Shown here: piece by piece, positions 49,401 to 60,300 of the stretch
Layout: each line of letters opens with the position of its first letter
How positions within the stretch are numbered: position 1 is the first letter of the stretch
Origin: Arbacia lixula
Taxonomy: Eukaryota; Echinodermata; Echinoidea; Arbacioida; Arbaciidae
Assembly: GCA_963669155.1 (NCBI GenBank)
Contig: OZ022589.1
Span: 21,182,886 to 21,246,885 of the forward strand
Reading direction: 5' to 3'
Length of the DNA: 64,000 nucleotides
Notes under the pieces: model-generated
What the model was told of the DNA's origin: nothing
What the model saw: only the letters and a program-made list of their open reading frames with translations
The model's database searches: none
Program-made: the position numbers and the translations under genes

Positions 49401-51290
49401 TCACACAAAACTAGTCGAGCAAAAGTAACAGCATGTACTGCACATTTTCATTGTGCAGAGTACCAAAACATATAGATTATGCATTTTTTTTCTTTCCCCC
49501 ACTTGAATTTAATAAAAAAGGATGGCAAAAATAGTGAGTTGAAATGCTACTTGGAGTTGGCCCATTACATGTGCCTGAAATATGAAAGAAAAAGAAAGCT
49601 GCTCAACAATCTGCGTGACGTCACCTTCGGGGCTCTTAGATGTACCACTTACAATGCGCATTCTCTTCAGTAGGCGTGGTAGGAAGGGGACTCTTTTGTA
49701 TGTAAGAGAGGTCATTAACGCTATGGCATCCTGCATCTTACCCGATAGACAATGGCCACGATGTCGAACTGGGGAGTAATCCGGAGTATGTGTTAACTCT
49801 TTTGTGCACGTTGAAAATAGGGCGATACTTATTTCTTTGGAGATATCGCCAATGAATGTGCAGCGCTTTGAGTCGGATTTGCCGTTTATTATACTCACCA
49901 TGAATAACAAAATTGGGAATATAATAATTATGCAATGGGCCAACTGAGTTTAGGGAGTGATTTAAAATACAACATGGAATGCACCGACAACGGCAACCTT
50001 CAAGAGCACCACGTGCGTGATTAGTACTAGCAAGAATGGAGGAATACTAGTAGATAATAAAGAAGTCTGACGTGAATTCATGGAAGTCTTATTTTCATTC
50101 ATGAAAAAAAGTAAGAAAAACATGTTATTCATGCCTTGACCTTTCGGTTTCATCATATATTTAGCAAATCTTTTCAGTTCATAAATTGATACTAGTGATA
50201 TCAACACCAAAAAGTGAAAAATTACCCATACAGCTATGACACAATTTAACAGTTGTGAACAATATTACGGGATCTGCCTAGCATGAATACTCATCGAAGC
50301 ACCAGTAGTAATTTATCTCGACACCACTCGTGTTCATTTGTATTGATACGATTGTGAAACCATTAGTAACGCAATATTTGAACGACAATTAAGCATACAC
50401 TTTAAATACTTAATGAAAATGTTTCACCTTTCTCTCTCTGTATATTTATATATGATTTGTTATCATACTCACAACGTTTCCAGTGAAGTGCCCATCATGG
50501 ACAAGTCGGGTTGATGTTAGTAGACGTTGTTGCTGTTATGTCGTAGTGTATTACTTGCAGTAGAATTGATATAAGCATCAAGTACATTGTGTTGAATCAT
50601 TCCAAAATCATTATGTTAATGTAAAGTTCTTTTAACAGCGAATATCTGACAACTTATAGAAGTTATGTCTTGTCAATCGATATTCATTCCCTGTAATGAT
50701 TAAGAAACCTCAAACCGATGTTGCTGAAAGTAAGATAATACACAACTTTCGTGTGGTGAAAGAAACCGTTTTTTCTTTTTTTACATAATAGAATGTAGAA
50801 AGCAAAGAGAAAAACAATTGCAATCGGGCAAATGGGGGATATCTAAATTAACATGCGTTTGCTTCTAATTGTGACTAATGTCACAACATGGATGTGATAC
50901 TTTAGTTGGTATAACCGTTACATTGAGCGGGAAATATCGTCAAATTAGGTTCTGTCTGATGTTTATTACAATTTAATGTTTATCTTTCTTAGTGGAACGC
51001 CAATTTCAGTTGAATACATGGGCGGAAATCATGGGGGGGGGGGAAGGGGGGGGAAGGGGGGGTCGTTTCTCCCCCACCATTTCGAAGGGGGGGGGCACAA
51101 TATCAAATGTCCCCCCCACTATTTTCGGTCGTGTACCGAAAAAACGTCATAACCCCCCCCCCCCCCCACCACCACCATTTCGAGGGGGGGGGGGGGGCAC
51201 AATATAAAATTTTCCCCCCACTATTTTCGGTAGTGTACCCCCACGAGACTGGGCGGATTAAATTTGTTTCGAAAAACGTCATAACCCCCC

Positions 51291-51324
<34 letters not shown>

Positions 51325-54300
51325 GAGAGCATTTTCAGAGACTGGACGGGATAAAAAAAACACCTCCCCAAAATCCCATCACTCCCCCCCCCCCCCCCCC
51401 CCCTCCCCGCTCAACTACTTCTTGAGGAAAAACATGTCCCCTCTACCTTCGGGGAGCGATTTCCGCCCATGGTTGAATATCGTAGAGAACGAGACGTTAT
51501 GATAATATCAACCAGGAATTGTACACAGGATGACGTCACGTTAGCACGTTATAATTGTCAGGTTTCCGTTTATTGCGATTAATTGTTACAATGGTCAAGA
51601 TGATGATTGTCATCATAGTTATGATCATGGCGATGATTATGTTGGTCACGGTGATGATTTAATATGATGATGAGGATGATGATTATGCTTCTCATCATGA
51701 CGATCGATGATTACGGTGGTCACGGAGATGATTACTACGGTGATGTTCATAACGATCATTACGATGGTCACCGGTGATGATCATCAATTATAATAGGCAC
51801 CGCGAGCGGCGTTGGCTTGGATCGATGATCAGTGATCGAAGGTTATTCTATCTGACAAAATTCAACTGACAAAAATTCAACTGACAAAATGCAACAACTA
51901 TTTGGAGTATCATAATCTGAATTAAAAAAAAAAACTTTCTCATCGGGGCACACACTTTTGAGAATTACGAGTCTTTTCAAAGAGCTGATAAACGAGCAGG
52001 ATGCAAGATCATCTCAATTCCGGCGTGGATTTGTTAAATAAAGAACGAACGCTAAATCGCGCACCGTCGATTAGCAGGCAATTAAAAATAACAGTTGGCG
52101 GAGTTGAAGGCGGCTTGAGTGATGTGCAATGTGGGGCGGGGGCGCTGCACACAGGTATTCAGCGGCATTCAGCGGATGGTCATGATGATGATGATGATTA
52201 TGATGCTCATCACTATAGCTACGACCATGACGATCGATCATTACGATGATTATTATCATAGTTATGCATGTACATGGTCTCGGTGATAATGAAGATGATG
52301 ATGATGATAATAATAATAATAATAATAATAATAACATAATTGTGGGCGGATTTGAAAACCAATGAGAGACGTGGGAGGTGATTTGCTTAACATGGTACTG
52401 ATCACTTGCCTCACCCTATAGCAATAATAATGATCGCGATTGTTATTAAACGTAACCAATTAAGTGTTCGAATAAGCAATATTTTGCTGCCAAAGTTTTT
52501 AACTGTAAGTAGCGAAAAATAAATCTCTGTTGAGCTCTGATGTACGTAGAAAGAGCTCCAGTTTCAAATGGATCCGAGTCACTCGTTCATTGATTAACCG
52601 ACCACAACCCAAACAATAAAGCAACGCATACAAGGCACATTCTACGCCGCAGCACCGCGCCGATCTCTTTAGAAATCGGTGCCTCACACACATGTAAATC
52701 ACTCGTACATGCCGCGAAAAATAAGCCAATGAACGACGAGCGGTAACTAAGGGTGCGGAGCTTAGACCACTATCCACGCAGGTCTTCGCATCACTCGCTC
52801 GGGAGGCGAACGCAAAACGCAAAACTTGCATAAACATGACTTCAGAAAAACGATAAAATTTCATATTTAGATTTATTATTTTGGTCTGAAATTTTGACAC
52901 ATGATAGATTAAACTATGGAGAATCTTATAACATAAAAATCCAAAAAGTCATTTTTTTTTCGATTGACGAGTTAATTGTCAATTTTCTCAGTTCGAGCAA
53001 GAGCGACTTGTCACTCATTTTGGCCTGGCGGGTCTCATATTCTTAGAATAAATCTAAATAGAGCTTGCAAAGGGGCGGAGGCATATTTATCGACTGCGTG
53101 GCAGTTGAATTACTCGAGTTGTATCTTTGTGCAGTGCCTAAGACTAAATTGCACATAATCAACATTCTAGGATAATAAATAATCAGCATCATTGTCACCA
53201 TTATAACTGTTTCAGCATTTTGATTGTTATTCTTACCTATCATTACCAATGCCATTATCACCATCATCTTCTTTATTTCTACTGTCACTATCATCACTTT
53301 TATCGTCACCACTTCCCCCATCACAGCCATCATCATCACTATAACTGCCATCATCACCATCATTATCACCACCACCATCATCACCTTCATCACTATCATC
53401 ACAATCACCACCATTATCATTACCACCACCACCATCACCACCATCATTTCCATCATGACCATCATCATCACTATTATCATTATCATTTTCATCACCAGTG
53501 ATATGATAATCGCCACCATTATCAATACCACCATCCTCTTCATTGTCTCTACCATAATCACTCCATCATGCTTGTCACCAGTAATATCATAATTGCCACC
53601 ATTATCATCATCACCACCATTACCATCATCATCACCGCCCTATTTTTTACCACCACCACCACCACCACTATCACAACTATCACCATTCTTATTTCCATCA
53701 CCAGTCATATCATAATCATCACCATTATCATCACCACCAATATCATTACCACCACCACCACCACCAGCATCACCACCTTCATCACTTTCATCACATGTAA
53801 TATCATAATCACCACCATTATCAATACCACCATCCTCCTCATTGTCACCACCTTCAACACTCTAATCACTATCACCACTATCATACACATCACCACATTT
53901 TTCAGACATCAACGTTGTATAGCTCCTTTTTGTCTCGCCCACCGGAGGTGAAGGCGAGACTAAGGGATCCAAATGGCGTCCGTCCGTCGTCCGTCCGTCG
54001 TCCGTCCGTCGTCCGTCCGTCGTCCGTCCGTCGTCCGTCGTCCGTCGTCCGTCACAAATGTTAAAGTTTACCTGCAAGACTCTCTTTTGACAAATAACTT
54101 CACATAGGTTGCTTGGATTACAACCTAACTTGGGTCATAGATGCACTGGGGGTACCTTCATGTTATGGTACCGTTGGAGGTCACAGGATAAGGTCAAAGG
54201 TCATTTGAGGTCATACGTTAAAGTTTACCTGCAAGACTCTCTTTTGACAAATAACTTCACATGGGTTGCTTGGATTACAACCTAACTTGGGTCATAGATG

Positions 54301-57300
54301 CACTGGGGGTACCTTCATGTTATGGTGCCGTTGGAGGTCACAAGATAAGGTCAAAGGTCATTTGAGGTCATACGTTAAAGTTTACCTGCAAGACTCTCTT
54401 TTGACAAATAACTTCACAAAGGTTGCTTGGATTACAACCTAACTTGGGTCATAGATGCACTGGGGGTACCTTCATGTTATGGTGCTGTTGGAGGTCACAG
54501 GATAAGGTCAAAGGTCATTGAGGTCATACGTTAAAGTTTACCTGCAAGACTCTCTTTTGACAAATAACTTCACATAGGTTGCTTGGATTACAACCTAACT
54601 TGGGTCATAGATGCACTGGGGGTACCTTCATGTTATGGTACCGTTGGAGGTCACAGGATAAGGTCAAAGGTCATTTGAGGTCATACGTTAAAGTTTACTT
54701 GCAAGACTCTCTTATCACACATAACTCATCACATGTTGCTACAATGGCAATCAAACTTGGATGATGGATGCACTGGGGGTACCTGCATGTTATTGTGCTG
54801 TAAGAGGTCACATGATAAGGTCAAAGGTCATTTGAGGTCATACATTAAAGTTTACTTGCAAGACTCTTGGTGAAGGCTTCCTAACTTGTGCACAGAATTG
54901 TGTGAGGGATACAATTCTTTTGCGTAGCAACGGAGATCGCGATATTTCTGGTTATTTTCGCAAGTGGGCGAGACACAATATTGCTAATGCCTTGTCTTCT
55001 CTTTGCAGCAATGATTTCAACCTCCTGCTGTACGGCCTGGGGTCCAAGAGGCGACTCCTGGAGGAGTTTAGACTCCAACGCCTCAAGGACTACACCACCA
55101 TTGTTGTCAACGGCTACTTCCCAAGTCTGACCATCAAGAGTGTGAGTGGTCACTACCCTGCGTGCCACATGTACATTATTTCACAAATCAAACACACATA
55201 TCCTGTAGAGAGCAACAGTTTGACACACAAAGGGTTAACTCTCTATAATCCTCTTCTCACTGTCAAAAATTTCGCTTAGCCCCGCAATCGCGGTGCTAAG
55301 GCCCCCCCTTTAGCCCAACAAATTTCCCGGGGTTAAGCTTAGCCCCGCTTCTGTTCTCACTGTGTTTTTGGAAAGTGGGCTAGCCCCACCGATAGTCTGG
55401 GACTATCGAGCACTGCAATTTGGTAGGGTTAGCACCACAATTGTGGTGCTAAGAAAACCAGTGAGAACACACCAAAAAATAGTCTGGGGTTGAGGAAGGC
55501 GACGAAAACAGACCGTACTGCAACCAATACGTGGCAAGGTCGTCATGAATATTCAATATCTAGAAAGTCTGGGGTTAACGAAAGCAAGTGAGAACAGGAG
55601 TGATTTTTCTTAGCCCCGGTTTCGTCATAGGTGCGGGACTAAAACTGCCAGTGAGAAAAGGGGCTGAGGATAGTCCGGGGTTAGGGATAGTACGGGACTA
55701 ACGATAGTACAGGGTTAAGAAATCATAGTGAGAAAAGGGCTTATGCTCCAATGTTATGAAGGTAATAATAATAATGATAATGATCATAATAATAATAATA
55801 ATAAAGATGATAATCATGATATGGATAATTATGCGCACTATGCACCAGAAGTACCATAGTGCTTACAATCTCCAAATAATACAATATAAATTAAAACAAA
55901 TAGAGAGTGTTAACTAAGAAAATAGGTATGTTTATAAGGATTTCTTTAAAGTTTCTGAGGAACGTTCTCTTTCATAATGTGGATGACGATTCCATGTTTT
56001 TGGAGCTGATATACTGAAATGTTTGTCACCAATTGATAGCACGTTTTCTCTGAATTTTCATGAGGCTTTTATCGGATATTGAATGTAGTGTTCTTGCAGG
56101 AAACTATTTTTAGGAGATGAGTAGGAGCAGAGTGTAAGAGAATCTTGTAAATGTTTGAAGGAAATTTGTTGTTGAATCGGAAGCCACTGACGGTTTACCC
56201 GTCAAAACCAACACGAAAAAATGTATACTAGATCAATGTCATGAGAATGATTATTCCCAAACAGTGGCTTTCTCTGACCTTCATTAAAGGTCAATCCTGT
56301 GAGAATTAAAGAGGATTAAAGACAGGGTGGCCCATTTGTAGGTTAACAAAAATTGGATAGTGTAATAGCACAGAAAATGGAAGAAAATACTATCTAAAAA
56401 CTTCTGTCCAAATATTAGATCTGGAAAATGAATTGCACGTACAACAGGATTATATTGATTTAAAGATTCTTAGTAGGTTTTGGATGGGTTAGTTTGATGG
56501 AAATATAATCATGAAAACAACTTGCATTAACTATAACCAAAAATATTGCTTACTCATTGTAACTGTGATATAACTTGATATAACAAAACTAAAGATTGCA
56601 CTTAGCCTTTAACAAGCAACTACAAATGTGAACGGCCCAATGTGAACGGCCCAATGCCAAGAACTGAACGAGCTGGCGTAGGTAATCTTACAAGATTGAA
56701 GAGCGCCATCACCCGAACAACGGCACAATTTTTTATTTTTTTTTCTTCTGATACTCTATTAATCATACAACTCGCATATTTTTGAATATTTTGAATAAAA
56801 ATAATCTTCAAAAGCACTCACTGCAAGGTCGATACTGAATAGATTCCTCTTCAACAAAAGATGTTTGTGAGAGAGAAAAGCCCACCTACTTGGGGGGTTG
56901 ATTAAAATAAAAAGCCATACAAAGTTGAGATTGAATAGTCCAGGTGAACCGCCCTTTCTTCTTGTGCAAATCAAACAAAATATGCCACCTATATAAAAAT
57001 TATGTTATCTAAGATTGGTAATAGTACAGTTTATGGGGTAGTGACAAAAGGTTCTTCAAAAACAACCTTACATTAGTCAGATCTGCTTTCAAATTTTTGT
57101 GATTTGCCTCTCTGATTGTACTGCTTTTAGGCTAGCTAATTTGTTGTCAGTGGTACAGAAATTGAAAACAGGTCAGGTACACTACAGCTCAAAGGAATTG
57201 GCATAGGGAAAGGGAAAGGGAAGAAAGGGAAGGAGTCACAGTTTTAAATCGTGGTATATTTTGTCCAGTTTAGCATGAAACACGATGCTTTAGCCTAGAA

Positions 57301-60300
57301 ACCATGATCAAAATATACCACGATTTAAAAACTGCAGCTCTTTCCCTTTCTTCCCTTTCCCTTTCCCTATGCCAATTCCCTTGAGCTGGAGTGTAAATGT
57401 ACATATGCACAGGGTCACTAAAAAATCTTTTGTGCACATCTCAAAAGGGCAGAATGTCACTTTGTGTGAGCTCTGGAGCCAGAGTTCATGCCGACCACTC
57501 CGTCCTTTACCTTAACAGGAAAAAAAAAAAGCTCCACAGATGATGCAGTGTGTTCAGGAACCACACAATTAGATTATATAGACATAGGGAAACATGTAGG
57601 ACAAAGAAGGGAATGGATATATCAACATAAGGATGCTGGGAAATGTTGGAAAAACCAGTACGATTGTGAAGAAACATCTTTGGCACATCAGTAACCAATT
57701 TAAGCGATCATTCACTGAAAATCTGTCTCGTTCTGATTTGATTTGATTATTTGATACCCGTTTTTTTTTCACAATTTTGGTTTTGAGATATTGAATGTAA
57801 TTGTACATGAATGTAATAATTTCCAAATATTTGATAAATACACAAACGTCCATAATCTTTTGTGCATGGATACTTAAATTATATGATAGGAAATACAGTA
57901 CAGCTACAGTTTAAACACGCGCTTGAAATGCATGCCGCTCTGCAGAAAAACAATATCTCCAATTTAGTTTAGTTTAGTGACAAAATAGGACATGTATCAG
58001 GAAGCATTGGAGAACAAAAACATAAAAATAAAATACAGTTGGCTGTCTAGCTTCTGTAAGCAAAAGAGAAAGGGAGAGGAGATATGACATTCATTGGCTT
58101 CTTCAATTTGTAGTGATAGCATTGTTCACATTGTTTAATAATGCCAGGCCTGCACTTTCATAATATAATTATTGTGTAAGAAACTGGAAAAAGCTTTAAC
58201 ATACTATTGAAACACAATAGAAAATGACACAAGAATTTTACGTTTCTAAAGGTGAAACATAAGAAAAGCAATTTCCACAAAGTTTGGACCGTATACTGTT
58301 CACATTTTCAAGTTGTTAAATAGTGGATTTGAATGATCACAGTAACCAGCATTTTGACAAGAGCAAAAGAATGATAGCAGTATTGCTCTTATGAAAGAAC
58401 AAGGTCTGGCCTTTCTTGTTAGTGCCTTCACTCAAGAGAATGAGAGAACAAGAAAATAATATCAGTATTTACAAAGAAATTTTAGACATACATCCAGTAG
58501 TAAGGATAGCGGGCTCCATCCTGTAAATGAATGAAAAACAAGTCAGACAAAAATCTTGGAACCAGACGGGATCTACTGCAGTCTACTGCTTACTTGGCAG
58601 TGACTTAACCACGCAAGCTATTTGTAGTTCACGGACTACTCATGAATATTGCTGAGTCAGAATTCATGAGACTCTTTCGGTATTTGCTTCCATGTTGTCG
58701 TGTCTTGACCCTTGAACTAGAAATAGCTTGCGTGGTTAAGTCGCTGCCCGGTAAGCAGTAGATTGCAGGTTCAAATCCCGTCTGGTTTCAAGATTTTTGT
58801 CTGACTTTCATTCATTTACAGGATGGAGCACGCTATCCTTACTACTGGGTGTATGCATAAAATGTATTTGTAAATTGCAATTACCCCAGAAAGACCTTTC
58901 ACTAAAATCTAATTCTGCTAATTCTCTAGGTCTGCTCTTTTTTACTTAAATGGCTTCACTCAAGAGAGTGAGAGTATGATATCAGTATTGCACTATTCAA
59001 ATAAAAAAGTTCATATTTCCTTGCTGTTGCTTCCACTCAACTTAAGTTTTCCATTTGAATCTTTAGTTTGATTGCTCATCAGCGAAAAAAATGATTAATT
59101 TTGTCACTTCTCCATCTATTTCTTAGAACTTCATGTTTTCAAAAAAATATTTTGCAGATCCTGAATGCCATCTCAGATGACGTGATTGATGCGGTCTGTA
59201 ACCATAGAAACATGATGGATCAACTGGAGTTTATTGAGGAGGAACTGGAGGAGATGGATGGTGAGCAAAACAAACACATTTTCTCAGAAATGTTATTCGG
59301 TTGTCATTCAAGGATGTGCTGGTTTCAGAAAAAAAATGACAGATACGATTACGATACAGATACAGATTACGATTTCGACAGAAATCGTAACCCTTTGATG
59401 ACTTGCCTGATGCCCCTTGAAAGTTTGGGGGTTCTACTCGGGCGTTTCCACGAAACAACACATTCTTGAGAGGTTTGGTTGCCTGTAGTGTAACACTGCA
59501 GCCATCAACTGTATGACTTACTGATTGACTGAGTCATTTATGGTTTTATTGATTATCTGACTGTTTGATTGACTGATTGACTATAATGCTTGTTTGACTG
59601 ATTGCTTGATTGATTGATTGAGATTTTGTGGTGTATTGATTAACTGACTAATGGTTTGATTGATTGACTATAGTGCTTGCTTGATGTTTGTGTGACTGAT
59701 TGATTTGTTGATGGTTTGATTAACTGACAAAATACCCGCTCGCCCCAAATGCAGAGCTGCCAAGTCTCTGTGATTTTGCAGGAGACTCCCTGAAAATAGA
59801 TCAATAATACTGCATTGGATTTCATCACATCACCCAATCTCCCTGATTGTTGATAGATTATTGTCATTAGGTTGTATTAGGTTTGATAGACACCTCCCTG
59901 ATTTCTGATGAAATTTCCCCCAATTTTCCTGATTGTTGTATTTCAATGTTGGTAGCTCTGCAAATGGTTTTCCAATTGTTGACCCTTCTGCAGAGCCACT
60001 CTTCATCATCATCCACAACCTAGATGGTAGCATGCTACGAGGGTCTAAGATACAGTCCGTGCTGAGCAGGCTGGCTGGCATGAGCAACGTTCACATCCTG
60101 GTGTCGGTTGATCACATCAACGCTCCTCTCAGTAAGTGTGAACGCACCAACCCCCCTTACCATGAATGACCTTGTAAAATGATCAACTAATTGGTTGGCG
60201 ATATCATGTACATGATCATACGGGGTCCAATAGTCACAAGCTTTGCTTCTTTTTGGACCCCTCCACAAAGAAATATTGTTTCTATGAAGGCGATTATGGC

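Larger units (their letters stand above)
45127..53037. mobile_element. Giant (7.9 kb) non-autonomous TIR element in ORC2 intron 6
   Basis: The TIRs are 35 nt: 45127-45161 starts TGTGACCCAGCAGGCC, and 53003-53037 reads TGAGACCCGCCAGGCC on the minus strand; both run on to AAAATGAGTGACAAGTCGC. They match at 32 of 35 positions. TA flanks both sides (45125-45126, 53038-53039); the flanks equally allow up to CATAT as duplication. The flanking DNA is one dispersed repeat, whose unbroken paralogue at 61842-62910 shows the empty site. Inside: a left unique part, a ~3.4 kb array of ~50-bp units, an inverted-repeat module at 49554-49945, a nested hAT-like MITE and GAT/CAT microsatellites. No transposase or other recognisable protein is present; the longest ORF is 144 residues (49509-49943, -). 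Superfamily unknown. Confidence 0.85.
55142..59157. other. ORC2 intron 7
   Basis: No exon is seen. It contains the CTCTTCTCACTG element, an (AAT)n stretch at 55765-55805, dispersed-repeat copy 3 (56290-56490), the 214-bp MITE and an inverted SINE-bearing element. 57400-58490 shows nothing notable. Confidence 0.7.

Noticed and set aside
45990..49420. CRISPR-like array
   Set aside because: The units have no constant repeat with unique spacers; this is an animal genome and the whole unit drifts. It is a minisatellite.
45127..53037. Autonomous transposon with transposase
   Set aside because: No ORF above 144 residues and no DDE/D, RNase H-like, zinc-finger or helicase motif is visible on either strand.
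53043..53951. Val/Met-, His- and Ile/Thr-rich ORFs
   Set aside because: Artefacts of the (ATC/ACC)n array.
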